The translations under genes were made by a program, and so were the position numbers. Under the pieces are notes generated by a model. The model was not told where the DNA came from and did not search any database. It saw only the letters and a list, made by a program, of their open reading frames with translations. 64,000 bases of DNA from CAITSH01 sp945892985 (GTDB lineage Bacteria; Pseudomonadota; Gammaproteobacteria; Burkholderiales; SG8-39), in assembly GCA_945892985.1 (NCBI GenBank), contig CAMDDU010000006.1, positions 76,557 through 140,556 of the forward strand. Direction: 5' to 3'. Of this stretch, positions 35,409 to 44,943 are shown piece after piece (within the stretch, counting starts at the first letter, position 1; every line of letters starts with the position of its first letter).

Positions 35409-36290
35409 CTAGACTTTTTGCATCTGGGCCCGACCGAACAGACCGGAGGGGCGGAAGAACAACAGGCCCAGCAGCACGATAAACGCCACGGCATCCTTGT
35501 ACTTGGATGAAATGAAGGCCGCCGAAAAGGACTCGAGCAGGCCGAGCAGAAGGCCGCCGACCAAGGCGCCGGGCAGATTGCCCAGGCCGCCCAGCATGGC
35601 TGCGGAAAAACCCTTGAAACCGAGCACGGTGCCGGCATTGAAGGAGGTCAGCGTGATCGGCGTGATGATGATGCCGGCCAGCGCACCGGTGCCGGCGGCA
35701 ATGACAAAAGACCACATCACCGTGCGCGGCACATTGATACCTACCAGCGCCGCCGCCTCGCGGTCGGCGGCCGCAGCCTTCATTGCGCGGCCGAGCAGCG
35801 TGCGTTCGAAAAACAAGTGCATGCCGGCCATGGTGGCGAGCAGCAGGCCGACTATCCACAAGGCTTGCGGTTGCAGGCTCGCGCCGCCTATTTGTATCGA
35901 CTCGACGCCGGAAAAACTCGGCAGGCTCATCGGGTTCTTGCCCAGCACCAGCATCACCAGCGCCTTGGTGGCGATGGCAAAGCCTATGGTCACCAGCGTG
36001 ATCGACATCGGCGAGGGCTGAGACAGCGGATAGACGGCCAGGCGTTCGGACACGAGGCCCAGCACGGCAACGCAGACCACCGCCAGGGGCACCAGCGCGA
36101 GCAGTGGCCAGGCGAACTGCTGGTGTATCCACGCCGCCATCATGCCCCCTGCCATGACCCACTCGCCCTGGGCGAAGTTGATCGCGTCGGTGGACTTGAA
36201 CACGACGTTGAAGCCCAGTGCCACCAGGGCGTAAATGGCGCCGGTGGCAATGCCTCCGAAGGCCAGTTGCAGTAGCAGTCCTGAATCCAA
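35409..36290 (-). CDS. Liv-type ABC permease (LivH)
   Basis: A 293-residue inner-membrane permease with about eight TM segments. ALGFNVVFKSTDAINFAQGE near the start and LLGRAMKAAAADREAAALVGI in the cytoplasmic loop are typical LivH segments. It starts 4 bases after the last diiron-protein gene and ends 17 bases before livM, so all are in one operon. Confidence 0.93.
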   Translation of the reverse strand: MDSGLLLQLAFGGIATGAIYALVALGFNVVFKSTDAINFAQGEWVMAGGMMAAWIHQQFAWPLLALVPLAVVCVAVLGLVSERLAVYPLSQPSPMSITLVTIGFAIATKALVMLVLGKNPMSLPSFSGVESIQIGGASLQPQALWIVGLLLATMAGMHLFFERTLLGRAMKAAAADREAAALVGINVPRTVMWSFVIAAGTGALAGIIITPITLTSFNAGTVLGFKGFSAAMLGGLGNLPGALVGGLLLGLLESFSAAFISSKYKDAVAFIVLLGLLFFRPSGLFGRAQMQKV

Positions 36291-36294
36291 GCTC

Positions 36295-37293
36295 TCAGCC
36301 CGAAACGGCTACGCGGTCACCCGCAGCTGCGCGGTCGCGGATGTCGGCCATGGCCACACCCAGGCGCGCCAGATGATCGCGCGCCTCGCCCAGGAATTGC
36401 GCCACCACCGCGGACTCTTCGGCGACGCTCATCGCGCCCAGCCCGGCCTGGCGCGTGATCGCATCGGCGGCAACGATGTCATCGGCGATGCCACCAGGGG
36501 CGAGCCAGGCGCAGATCGCGCCCGAGAGCAGCAGGCCTTCGAGCGCCTGGTCGATCTCGGCGCTGATTTCGGCGCGTGCCGCGTCATCCCAGCCCGCGGC
36601 GCGCTCGGCGAGGTAGACCCAGCCGAAGGCGACGTGGCGCTCCTTGTCCTGAACCATGCGCTTCAACATGGACAGCGCCACAGGATCGGTAGCGTGGCGC
36701 AGGTAGCCGCGGTTGAGTTCCAGGTCTATGCCGTCGAGGATGGCCGAGTGCACGGCGATATAGGCGTCGACGGAAATACCCGGCTCGAAAGCCTCGCGGT
36801 GAAAATCCTGATTGAACAAGCCGGCGTAGTGGTCACTGGCCGGCCGGTCGCTGTATTTGCCGACGAGGTCGGCAAAACGCCAGCAGCACTCGGTATGCCA
36901 GGCTTCTTCGCTGCCGCGCACGGTGAGAAACATTTTCGGGTCGCTCTCGCCGCCGTGTTCAAGGCAAAAGCGGATCAGGATGGCCGGCGTCTCGGGAAGG
37001 CCGCCGTACTCGGTCCAGGCGCGGCGGCTCCAGGACAGGGCCGCGGCGCGCAATTGCTCGGCGCCGTAGGCGGACGCGTCGAACTTCGCCCAGGGAATGT
37101 GCTTTTCCGGATCCCAGTGCGCGGTCTTGGCCTGATGGTAGAGGCCGCGTATGGTCTGCATGTGCGGCTCGAGGTGCAGCGGGAAGCGACGTTCAACGAG
37201 CGGATCGGCGCGGCGGCGGCGCGCACGGCGGACCTTGGGGTCTTGCAGGGACTGGGTGTTGGACGCGGCGGCGGTTACGGTGGCGGCACTCAT
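36295..37293 (-). CDS. Ferritin-like diiron-family protein (paralogue 1) with altered iron-ligand motif
   Basis: A 332-residue member of the same family as the two following genes, more divergent. The first motif EEAWH (E130, H133) is intact, but the second, DExRH in its relatives, reads DKERH: the ligand Glu is Lys217, with H220 kept. The mid-helix Glu aligns with D187. The complete family diiron site is therefore doubtful, and it may be a non-catalytic partner subunit. The N-terminus has ~30 extra basic, low-complexity residues. ATG 37293 shares one base with the preceding stop (TGATG); a TTG at 37296 is the alternative. Confidence 0.75.
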   Translation of the reverse strand: MSAATVTAAASNTQSLQDPKVRRARRRRADPLVERRFPLHLEPHMQTIRGLYHQAKTAHWDPEKHIPWAKFDASAYGAEQLRAAALSWSRRAWTEYGGLPETPAILIRFCLEHGGESDPKMFLTVRGSEEAWHTECCWRFADLVGKYSDRPASDHYAGLFNQDFHREAFEPGISVDAYIAVHSAILDGIDLELNRGYLRHATDPVALSMLKRMVQDKERHVAFGWVYLAERAAGWDDAARAEISAEIDQALEGLLLSGAICAWLAPGGIADDIVAADAITRQAGLGAMSVAEESAVVAQFLGEARDHLARLGVAMADIRDRAAAGDRVAVSG

Positions 37294-38219
37294 CAAAAAG
37301 CGCCTTCTATTTTCGGGTGCGTGAATTGTTTCAGCGTAAAGCCCCAGGCCTGCATCTGCTTGCGGATGCGCTTGATACTTTTTATGAACACCGGCTTTTC
37401 GTCCGACTCAACGGTGGCGCCAAGACCGGCCTCATAGGTGATGCGGTCGGCTTCGGTTTCGGCGCGCGTCGCCGGCGTGTCCGGCCCCAGCCAGGCGCTG
37501 TGATAGCCGTTGAGCTCGACTTTTTCTATCATGTTGACCACGGCCTGCTCGACGCCGGCGAGTTGCCCGGGCGTGAGTTCCTTGACGCGCTCTTCCATAT
37601 AAGCCCAGCCAAAGGCGCAATGGCGCACCTCGTCGCGCATGATCAGTTGCAGCGCGCGTTTGGCCGCCGGGTTGGTGGTGATCTTGATCAGGTGGCCAAA
37701 CACGTCGAAGGCGATTTCCTCGGCGGCACAGACGAGGGAGGCGATGGTCGCCTCAAGGGGCATATCGAGATCGAGGGCCATTTTGCGCACGCCGTGGGTG
37801 GCGACCGAACCCTGGAAGGCCGATTGCACCGGCGCGTCGATATAGCCGCCGAGCTTCTCGGCGACCAGGTAGCAGACCTCGGCGTGGCGTGATTCTTCCT
37901 GGGTGCGCAGCGTGAAAAAGAAACGCATATCGGGCGCATGGTGCTGCTGGCAAAAGCGGATTTGCAGCGCCGGCGATTCGGATATGGCGCCGTACTCGCC
38001 CCAGGCGCGGCGGCTCCAGTACAGGCGCGCGGCATAACGCTGTTCGTCGCTGTATTGCTCCGGGTGGAGCTCATCCCAGGGCACGGCCTTGACCGGATCC
38101 CACTGCTTGGCCGTGGCCTGGCGGTAGAGGTCGCGGATTTTCGGGATGCGAATGTTCAGGTCGAGCGGGAACCGCGACTCGGACTCGTCCAACAGGCTGT
38201 GCGACAGGACTGCACTCAT
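37293..38219 (-). CDS. Ferritin-like diiron-carboxylate protein (paralogue 2), putative oxygenase
   Basis: A 308-residue helical protein. Diiron-type motifs are EESRH (E109, H112, with E114 next), E167/E168 in the third helix and DEVRH (E197, H200). Candidate first-helix ligands lie in WGEYG (E75) or SES (E81). The LYRQATAKQWDP start and RFCQQ segment are shared with paralogue 3 almost residue for residue, so the pair is a recent tandem duplication. Superfamily placement (R2-like oxygenases such as BoxB/PaaA or AurF types) is from motif pattern. It is coupled by a 1-base overlap to paralogue 1 and sits in the Liv/amidase operon. Confidence 0.78.
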   Translation of the reverse strand: MSAVLSHSLLDESESRFPLDLNIRIPKIRDLYRQATAKQWDPVKAVPWDELHPEQYSDEQRYAARLYWSRRAWGEYGAISESPALQIRFCQQHHAPDMRFFFTLRTQEESRHAEVCYLVAEKLGGYIDAPVQSAFQGSVATHGVRKMALDLDMPLEATIASLVCAAEEIAFDVFGHLIKITTNPAAKRALQLIMRDEVRHCAFGWAYMEERVKELTPGQLAGVEQAVVNMIEKVELNGYHSAWLGPDTPATRAETEADRITYEAGLGATVESDEKPVFIKSIKRIRKQMQAWGFTLKQFTHPKIEGAF

Positions 38220-38310
38220 TTCGCCCTCCTAATTTTTTTCGAAATCATGACAGATCAAAAACCGCGACCAATACGCTCCCTCTCCCGCAGGCGGGTGAGG
38301 CGGGGGTTTC

Positions 38311-38360
38311 GCGGAGCATGCTCCGCGCCCGTCGAACGGTGTCCCGATGCAACGGGACAC
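38311..38360. repeat. Two perfect hairpins in the spacer between paralogues 2 and 3
   Basis: GCGGAGCATGCTCCGC (38311-38326) is a perfect 16-bp palindrome. GTGTCCCG-ATGCAA-CGGGACAC (38339-38360) is a perfect 8-bp stem with a 6-base loop. They lie within the 197-base gap separating two near-identical genes of one operon. They could attenuate or stabilise the mRNA, or mark an old insertion. Confidence 0.75.
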
Positions 38361-38416
38361 TCGCCCTGCTAGGGAGGGGACCTACTAACCGGCTATTCAA
38401 AATATTGGACCAAGGT

Positions 38417-39340
38417 TCAGATGGTGCCGAGCTTGGGATGGTAGAACGGCTTGAGCGTGAAGCCCCAGGGCTCCATCAGCTTCCTGACGCGCTTGACTGT
38501 GGCGATGAACACCGGTTTCTGGATGGGCTCTATGGTCGCCCCGAGGCCCGCCTCGTAGGTGATGCGATCGGCCTCGATTTCGTCACGCGACGCAGGCGTG
38601 TCGGGCGCGAGCCAGGCTTCCTGGTAACCGTTGAGGTAAATTTTTTCGATCATGAACTCGGTCGCCTCCTGCACCCGCAGGATTTCAGCGCGGCTCATGT
38701 GTGGAATGCGGTGTTCCATGAAATACCAGCCGAAGGCGCAATGGCGCACTTCATCACGCGCGATCAGCTTGAAGATTTTCTTGGCGGCCGGATTGGTCGA
38801 GACACTGGCGACATGGTGGATCATGTCGAAGGCCAGCTCCTCGGCGGCGCAGACGAGGGACGCAATAGTCGCCTCCAGCGGCATATCAAGGTCGAGCGCC
38901 ATTTTGCGCACGCCGTGCGTCGCCACCGCGCCCTCGAATGCCGACTGCTTGGGCGCGGCGATGTAACCGCCGAGTTTTTCTGCAAAAAGGTAGGACACCT
39001 CGGCGTGGCGCGATTCCTCCTGGGTGCGCAGGGTGAAGAAAAAACGCAGGTCGGGTGCCTCGCGCTGCTGGCAAAAACGGATTTGCAGCGCCGGCGACTC
39101 GGAAATCGCACCGTACTCGCTCCAGGTGCGCCGGCTCCAGTACATGCGCGCCGCGAGTCGCTGCTCCTCGGCGTAATCCTCCGGACGCAGCGTATCCCAT
39201 GGAATCGCATCCACCGGATCCCATTGCTTGGCCGAGGCCAGGCGATAGAGCTCGCGGATTTTCGGAATCCGTACACCCAGATCAAGCGGAAAACGCGACT
39301 CGGACTGGTCGAGCAGGCTGCGAATGGCGACGGCACTCAA
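38417..39340 (-). CDS. Ferritin-like diiron-carboxylate protein (paralogue 3), putative oxygenase
   Basis: A 307-residue protein closely similar to paralogue 2 over its whole length (both start MSAV, share ESRFPLDL, SESPALQIRFCQQ, TQEESRHAEV, the THGVRKMALDLDMPLEATIA block, and RDEVRHCAFGW). All diiron-type ligands are present. The start is TTG at 39340, at the position where paralogue 2 has ATG; GGTGGGG lies about 9 bases upstream. An inverted-repeat element begins 20 bases upstream of this start, between it and livK. The role is presumably oxidation of the imported substrate; this is inferred only from motifs and context. Confidence 0.78.
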   Translation of the reverse strand: MSAVAIRSLLDQSESRFPLDLGVRIPKIRELYRLASAKQWDPVDAIPWDTLRPEDYAEEQRLAARMYWSRRTWSEYGAISESPALQIRFCQQREAPDLRFFFTLRTQEESRHAEVSYLFAEKLGGYIAAPKQSAFEGAVATHGVRKMALDLDMPLEATIASLVCAAEELAFDMIHHVASVSTNPAAKKIFKLIARDEVRHCAFGWYFMEHRIPHMSRAEILRVQEATEFMIEKIYLNGYQEAWLAPDTPASRDEIEADRITYEAGLGATIEPIQKPVFIATVKRVRKLMEPWGFTLKPFYHPKLGTI

Positions 39341-39359
39341 GGCGTCAACGCCCCACCAA

Positions 39360-39449
39360 CGTCATTGCGAGGAGCGAAGCGAGGAAGCAATCTCGTAGCA
39401 AATGCAACATCGCGATTTTCACCGGATTGCTTCGCTGCGCTCGCAATGA
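39360..39449. repeat. Inverted-repeat element (copy 2), MITE/REP-like
   Basis: GTCATTGCGAGGAGCGAAGC at the left is mirrored by GCTTCGCTGCGCTCGCAATGA at the right, stated here as arms, with about 35 bases between. It is the same element as at 10485-10606 and is inserted in the spacer between livK and the first diiron-protein gene of the minus-strand operon. Confidence 0.88.
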
Positions 39450-39483
39450 AAGCTATTTCACCAGTGACATACGGATTCATCGC

Positions 39484-40659
39484 TCAGTACGGCGCCAAGC
39501 GCCAGCCGTTGTTCTTCCAGTTGATCACCACCGCGTCGTCCTTGCCGAGGCCGGAATGGCTGGTCGGCGAGAAGCTGAAGTCGCCGCCGGCGCCCTTGAA
39601 GTTCTTCAGGCCCTCCAGCGCAGCGCGTATTTTTTCCTTGTCCTTGCCACCCTTTGCGAGCGCCTCGGCCGCCATGTAGATGGCATCGTAGGTCTGCGCG
39701 ACAAACTGGTTGGGCTTGGTGTTGAAGCGCTTCTCGAAGCGGGCGGTTACATCGGCAATGCGCTGCTTGAGCGGGTCGCTGGCCGGCAGATCGGGGCCTA
39801 CCGGGAATTTCTGCGACAGCAAGTCCATGCCCTCGGCCGCGCCTTCGGCCTGCTTCATGTAGCGGTCGTCGACGAAACCGTAGCCGTGCATGATGACGCG
39901 GTCGCCGAGGCCCAGCTGCTTGGCCTGCTTGATGAAGACCACCCCGGCCGGGGTGATGGTCCAGCAGATGATGGCCTTGGCGTCGCTCGCCTTGATCCGC
40001 GTAAGCTGGGCGGTCATGTCGGTGTCGGATGGATTGAAGGTCTCATACAAGACCTTGAGACCGCGCTTGGGCGCGACTTTTTCCATCTGCTCCTTGGCAC
40101 TCTGGCCAAAACCGGAGCTGTCGTAGAGCAGCGCAACCGAGGTGATGCCGCGCTTGGCAAAGGAATCGGCGGCGCGCTCGAGCACCTTGTCGTCATCGAG
40201 CGTGCTCTTGAAGGTCCACTTGCGCTCGGCCACCGGATTGACGATCTGCATGCTGCCTTCGGTGGACAGGAAGGGAATTTGCGCCTTTTCCACGATGGGC
40301 ACCATTGCCAGTGCGAGGCCGCTGGCGTTGCCGCCACCGACGATGATGTCGACCTTGTCCTGCTCGATCAGGCGCCGCGTCGAGGTGACGGCCTTGGAGG
40401 CCTGGGTCTCGGCATCGTAGAACACCCATTCGATTTTGCGCCCGTTGATGCCGCCCTTGGCGTTGATCTCCTCGATCGCTAGTTCCATTCCGCGCTTCAT
40501 GTGGTCGCCGAGAAAGGCGCCGGGGCCGCTGACCGACAACACGGTGCCGATGCGGAAGGGCTCACTCTGGGCCAGCGCCGCGGGGGACGTCAGGATCAGT
40601 GCAGGCGCCGCGAGTCCGGCGGCGATCGATGCGAGTAGCAGCTTGCGGCGAAGATTCAT
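39484..40659 (-). CDS. Branched-chain amino acid-type ABC transporter substrate-binding protein
   Basis: A 391-residue LivK-family receptor. It has a signal peptide (KLLLASIAAGLAAPALILTSPAALAQS), then RIGTVLSVSGPGAFLGDHMKRG, the LAIEEINAKGGINGRKIE block typical of Peripla_BP_6, and IGGG-like VDIIVGGGNASG. GGGAGAG lies 5 bases before the ATG. It precedes the diiron-protein genes and livHMGF on the same strand. It is not closely similar to the LivK at 21333-22475, so the two modules probably recognise different ligands. Confidence 0.93.
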   Translation of the reverse strand: MNLRRKLLLASIAAGLAAPALILTSPAALAQSEPFRIGTVLSVSGPGAFLGDHMKRGMELAIEEINAKGGINGRKIEWVFYDAETQASKAVTSTRRLIEQDKVDIIVGGGNASGLALAMVPIVEKAQIPFLSTEGSMQIVNPVAERKWTFKSTLDDDKVLERAADSFAKRGITSVALLYDSSGFGQSAKEQMEKVAPKRGLKVLYETFNPSDTDMTAQLTRIKASDAKAIICWTITPAGVVFIKQAKQLGLGDRVIMHGYGFVDDRYMKQAEGAAEGMDLLSQKFPVGPDLPASDPLKQRIADVTARFEKRFNTKPNQFVAQTYDAIYMAAEALAKGGKDKEKIRAALEGLKNFKGAGGDFSFSPTSHSGLGKDDAVVINWKNNGWRLAPY

Positions 40660-40792
40660 TGGTCTCTCCCAGAGTTAAACGGTTAGTCAGTCAGGTGTTC
40701 GGGTGTTCAGGTGTTCAATTGTCAGTACCCTGCATGCCCGCAGTCGCGGGCCTTACAAAAATTCACGCGGCAGCGGCGCGCCGTCGCGTAAA

Positions 40793-41524
40793 TCATGATT
40801 TCTCCAACTCGCCCAGCATCGTGCGCAAGGCCTTCAGGTGTTTGTCGAACTTCGCCTCGATGCGCTGGATCGGCCCGGCCACGCCCATGGCGCAGATTTC
40901 ACCGTGCACGCGCACCGGCACGGCTATGGCCATCACATCCTCGACGTGCTCGCCGCTATTGACGAACCAGCCGCGCTCCAGCGAAACCGCGAGTTCCTTC
41001 AGCAGCGCAGTCTTTTTCGTGATGGTGCTGGATGTGACGCGATCAAGGCGCAGCCCTGCAACAAACTCGCGGCGCTCGACTTCGGGCATGGACGCAAGTA
41101 TCGCCTTGCCGCTGGCGCTGCAATGAATGGGAAAAAACTCCCCGGCCTGCGCCGCGTAGCGGATCTTGTGCGCCGACTCGATGACGTCAATGTAGACCAC
41201 GCTTTCACCGGCGCGGCGTGAAAACAGCACGGTCTCGCCCGACTGCCGGCCCAGCACCTCAAGCACCGGCCGCGCAATGTCGGCGAGCGGGTCGTGGGCG
41301 GCGATGCGGCGCACGTTGTCGAGCATTTTTCGTGTCGGGTAAAAGGCGCGGCGTGCGCCCACCGAATACAGGTAGCCGCGGTTCTCCAGTGTTTTCACCA
41401 GGCCAAAGCAACTCGATACCGGGGCACCGATGGCGCGCGCGAGGTCGGACAAGGACAGCGGCTTACACTCTCCCGTGAAGGCTTCGAAGAGGTCCAGCGT
41501 GCGTGCGGCGGTTTTCACATCCAT
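40793..41524 (-). CDS. IclR-family transcriptional regulator
   Basis: A 243-residue regulator with an N-terminal winged helix (ARTLDLFEAF, LSDLARAIGAPVSSCFGLVKTLENRGYL) and an IclR effector domain (SGETVLFSRRAGESVVYIDV, FFPIHCSASGKAILASMP, IAVPVRVHGEICAMGVAGP). It lies 133 bases upstream of livK on the same strand, at the head of the minus-strand module, and is the obvious candidate regulator of it. The linker repeat GTGTTCAGGTGTTC-like sequence in the spacer (about 40690-40718) could be part of the control region. Confidence 0.93.
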   Translation of the reverse strand: MDVKTAARTLDLFEAFTGECKPLSLSDLARAIGAPVSSCFGLVKTLENRGYLYSVGARRAFYPTRKMLDNVRRIAAHDPLADIARPVLEVLGRQSGETVLFSRRAGESVVYIDVIESAHKIRYAAQAGEFFPIHCSASGKAILASMPEVERREFVAGLRLDRVTSSTITKKTALLKELAVSLERGWFVNSGEHVEDVMAIAVPVRVHGEICAMGVAGPIQRIEAKFDKHLKALRTMLGELEKS

Positions 41525-41856
41525 GAAAGAACGTTACGCCAGCTGAAAAATTCTGTCAACCCATGCCGCCCCAAATTGCCTCCGCGAAAACACCGCATCA
41601 ACGCGGGGAGCAAACTAAACACGGCAACCCGGCGAACAAGCGGCTGGAAATGCCCGTCGGACATGGCTTTGCGGGCGATACCCTGAGGATGTGCTGCACG
41701 ATGACGACAGGCGGCGAAGCGAAAAGAGCGTAAGGATACCGTTTGCGCGTATGGCACAGAAAGAACTTAAAGTTGGCTGGTTATACGCGTAATGCAGGCG
41801 CGGCCGGCCACGCAGCCGGCACGGCCCTGGGCTGGATGCGCCCTTGCTGGATACAC
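41525..41856. other. Intergenic region, no supported gene
   Basis: About 330 bases between the iclR gene and the RND permease stop codon. A minus-strand open frame of 80 codons (41515-41757) is Arg-rich, overlaps the start of iclR, has no ribosome-binding site and no recognised domain, so it is not called. The interval should contain the iclR promoter on the minus strand. I saw no convincing operator or terminator. Confidence 0.4.
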
Positions 41857-44800
41857 TCAGGCCGCCTGCGGCCGCTTCACCCGGAACCAGGCCGCGTACA
41901 GCGCCGGCAGGAACAACAGCGTCAGCGCGGTGGCGACCACCAACCCGCCCATGATGGCCACCGCCATCGGGCCGAAAAAGGCGCTGCGCGTGAGCGGGAT
42001 CATGGCGAGCACCGCTGCGGCGGCGGTCAGCACGATGGGCCGGAAGCGGCGCACCGTCGAGTCGACGATGGCGATCCAGGGCGCACGCCCTGCGGCGATA
42101 TCCTGTTCGATCTGATCGACCAGGATGAGCGAGTTGCGCATGATCATGCCCGACAGCGCGATGGTGCCCAGCATGGCGACAAAACCAAAGGGCACGTTGA
42201 ACAGCAGCAATGCCAGCGTGACGCCGATCAGCCCGAGCGGCGCGGTCATGGCCACCAGCAGCACGCGCTGGAAGCTCTGCAACTGGATCATCAGCACCGT
42301 GAACACCACCACCAGAAACAGCGGCACGCCTGCGGCCACCGACTTGCTGCCCTTGGCGCTGTCCTCCACCGCGCCGCCGGTTTCGAGCAGGTAGCCTGAG
42401 GGCAGTGCGCTGCGAATGGCTGCGAGTTTGGATTCGACCTGGGCGGTCACCGCCGGCGCCTGTATCTTGCCGTAGACATTGGCCCTTACGGTGACGGTGG
42501 GCACGCGGTTGCGCCGCCAGATGATGCCCTCCTCGAAACCGTAGCTTATGGTGGCGATTTGCGCCAGCGGCACCGGCTTGCCCGAGGGTGTGGGCACGGA
42601 CAGATTGCCAAGCAGCGAAAGCCTGGCGCGCTCCTGCTCGGCGCCGCGAAGCAGCACCTCCACCAGCTTGTCGCGTTCGCGGAAAGTGGTCACGCTAAAA
42701 CCCTTGAGCGAGGTGTTGATGAAGGTCGACAAATCCTGCGAAGAGATGCCCAGCACGCGCGCCTTGCCCTGGTCGATGTCGAGCTTGATCACCTTGGAGG
42801 GCTCGTCCCAGTCGTACTGCACGTTCTGCAGGTTCGCGTTGGCGCGCATCACCGCGGCCACCTGCGCGGCGTATTTTCGCACCGTGGGCACGTCCTCTCC
42901 GGACACGCGAAACTGCACCGGAAAGCCAACCGGCGGACCGTTCTCCAGGCGGTTGACGGCGGCACGCAGCGTCGGGAAATCATCTTCGAACAGGCCGATC
43001 AGCCTGACCCGCAGCGCCTCGCGCTCGGCCTGCCCCTTGGCAAGAATGACGAACTGGGCAAAGTTGGTGTTGGTCAGTTGCTGATCGAGCGGCAGGTAAA
43101 AGCGCGGACTGCCGGTGCCGACATAGCTGACGTAGTTGTCTATGCCCTGCTCCTTGGCGAGGATACGCTCGACTTTTTTCACCTCGGCTTCGGTGGCGGC
43201 GTAGGAGGAACCTTCGGGCAATCGCAGGTCGAGCAGCAATTCAAGGCGCGTTGAATCGGGAAAGAACTGCTGCTGCACAAAGCCAAAACCGAAGAGCGAC
43301 AACACAAACAGCAGCAGCGTGGTGGCGATCACAGTCTTGCGCCAGCCGACACACCAGTCGACCAGGGCGCGAAAACGCCGGAAGAACCTGGTGTCGTAGA
43401 GCGCGCGCTCGGCTTCATCCGGGTCCGCGTGGCCGGCGGCCTTGAAATCGGGCAGCAGCTTGTAACCGAGGTAGGGAATGAACACCACCGCCGCGACCCA
43501 TGACACGAGCAGCGCGATCACCGTAACCTGGAAAATGGAGCGCGTGTATTCGCCGGTGGAGGACGCCGCCGTCGCAATGGGCAGAAAACCGGCCGCCGTG
43601 ACCAGCGTTCCGCTCAGCATTGGCATGGCGGTCGAGGTGTAGGCGAAACTCGCCGCGCGCACCCTGTCCCAGCCCTCCTCCATTTTTCGCGCCATCATTT
43701 CAACGGCGATGATGGCGTCATCAACCAGCAGGCCGAGCGCAAGGATCAGCGCACCGAGTGAAATCTTGTGCAGACCGACGTCAAACAGGTTCATGAACAA
43801 AAAGGTGATGGCCAGCACCAGCGGAATGGACAGCGCCACGACGATGCCGGTGCGCAGGCCCAGGGACAGCAGGCTGACGGCCAGCACGATGAGCACCGCC
43901 TCGGCAAGCGTGCCGAGGAACTCGCGGATGGAGCGCTTGACCGAATCGGGCTGGTTGGAGACCTGGTGCAGTTCGACGCCCACGGGCAGTTGCGCCTGCA
44001 GGCGCGCGGTTTCGGCGTCGAGGCGGGAGCCCAGCTCCAGGATGTCGCCGCCAGCGGCCATGGACACACCGATACCAAAGGCCTCCTCGCCGCGAAAGCG
44101 CATTTTTGACACCGGCGGATCAACATAGCCGCGGCTGACGCGTGCGATATCGCCCAGCCTGATCAGGCGGCCGTTGGCGCGCAGCGAAATCTCGCGTATC
44201 GCATCAAGCGAAGCAAAATCCCCGGACAGGCGCAAGAACACGCGGTCGCTGGCGGTCTCGAATGAGCCGGCCGGCAGGAGGGCGTTTTCTTTTTGCAAGG
44301 TGGCAAAAATCACCTGCGGGTCCATGCCCAGGTTGGCGAGCTTGGCGTTGGAAATTTCGATGAATATCTTTTCTTCCTGCTCGCCGAAAAACTCCACCTT
44401 GGCCACGCCGGGCACGCGCAGCAATTCCGAGCGCACATGGTCGGCGTGTTTTTTCAGCTGCGCGTAATCGAAACCATCGCCGGTGAGCGCGTAGATGTTG
44501 CCAAAGGTGTCGCCAAACTCGTCGTTAAAGAACGGGCCCTGCACGCCGGCGGGCAGCGTCTGTTTGATGTCGCCGATTTTCTTGCGTACCTGATACCAGA
44601 TGTTCGGCACCTCGGATGGCGGCGTCGAATCTTTGGCCAGGAAAAAAACCAGCGACTCGCCCGGCTTGGAGTAGCTGCGCAGCACATCGACATAAGGTGC
44701 CTCCTGCAGCTTCTTCTCGATGCGTTCGGTGACCTGGTCGGCCACCTCGCGCGCCGTCGCGCCTGGCCATAAAGTTCGCACCACCATGACCTTGAAGGTA

Positions 44801-44928
44801 AAGGGCGGGTCTTCAGACTGACCGAGGCGGTCGTAGGAGAACACCCCCATGAGCGCCAGGGCCAGCATGAAATACAGCACCAGACCGCGATGGCCCAGCG
44901 CCCATTCAGAAAGATTGAAATGCCTCAC
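41857..44928 (-). CDS. RND efflux permease (AcrB/HAE-1-like)
   Basis: A 1023-residue inner-membrane proton-driven efflux pump. It has the usual two-fold repeat: TM1 near residues 12-30, a large periplasmic loop, TM2-TM7 (EFLGTLAEAVLIVLAVS onward), second loop, TM8-TM12. TM4 carries LGLLVDDAIIAVE with the paired proton-relay aspartates, and GALILALGLLVDD is characteristic. The WPGATAREVADQVT start is shared by AcrB-like and heavier-substrate pumps. The adaptor gene lies upstream with an 82-base spacer holding a 7-bp tandem repeat. No outer-membrane TolC-like gene is present nearby. The substrate is unknown. Confidence 0.95.
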   Translation of the reverse strand: MRHFNLSEWALGHRGLVLYFMLALALMGVFSYDRLGQSEDPPFTFKVMVVRTLWPGATAREVADQVTERIEKKLQEAPYVDVLRSYSKPGESLVFFLAKDSTPPSEVPNIWYQVRKKIGDIKQTLPAGVQGPFFNDEFGDTFGNIYALTGDGFDYAQLKKHADHVRSELLRVPGVAKVEFFGEQEEKIFIEISNAKLANLGMDPQVIFATLQKENALLPAGSFETASDRVFLRLSGDFASLDAIREISLRANGRLIRLGDIARVSRGYVDPPVSKMRFRGEEAFGIGVSMAAGGDILELGSRLDAETARLQAQLPVGVELHQVSNQPDSVKRSIREFLGTLAEAVLIVLAVSLLSLGLRTGIVVALSIPLVLAITFLFMNLFDVGLHKISLGALILALGLLVDDAIIAVEMMARKMEEGWDRVRAASFAYTSTAMPMLSGTLVTAAGFLPIATAASSTGEYTRSIFQVTVIALLVSWVAAVVFIPYLGYKLLPDFKAAGHADPDEAERALYDTRFFRRFRALVDWCVGWRKTVIATTLLLFVLSLFGFGFVQQQFFPDSTRLELLLDLRLPEGSSYAATEAEVKKVERILAKEQGIDNYVSYVGTGSPRFYLPLDQQLTNTNFAQFVILAKGQAEREALRVRLIGLFEDDFPTLRAAVNRLENGPPVGFPVQFRVSGEDVPTVRKYAAQVAAVMRANANLQNVQYDWDEPSKVIKLDIDQGKARVLGISSQDLSTFINTSLKGFSVTTFRERDKLVEVLLRGAEQERARLSLLGNLSVPTPSGKPVPLAQIATISYGFEEGIIWRRNRVPTVTVRANVYGKIQAPAVTAQVESKLAAIRSALPSGYLLETGGAVEDSAKGSKSVAAGVPLFLVVVFTVLMIQLQSFQRVLLVAMTAPLGLIGVTLALLLFNVPFGFVAMLGTIALSGMIMRNSLILVDQIEQDIAAGRAPWIAIVDSTVRRFRPIVLTAAAAVLAMIPLTRSAFFGPMAVAIMGGLVVATALTLLFLPALYAAWFRVKRPQAA

Positions 44929-44943
44929 CGATGACGTGCCTGC

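Noticed and set aside
34405..36162. 585-codon version of LivM
   Set aside because: The first ~257 codons are antiphase reading of livH; the LivM N-terminus begins at ATG 35391.
41515..41757. 80-codon minus-strand frame before iclR
   Set aside because: Overlaps the iclR start, Arg-rich, no start signal, no domain recognised.
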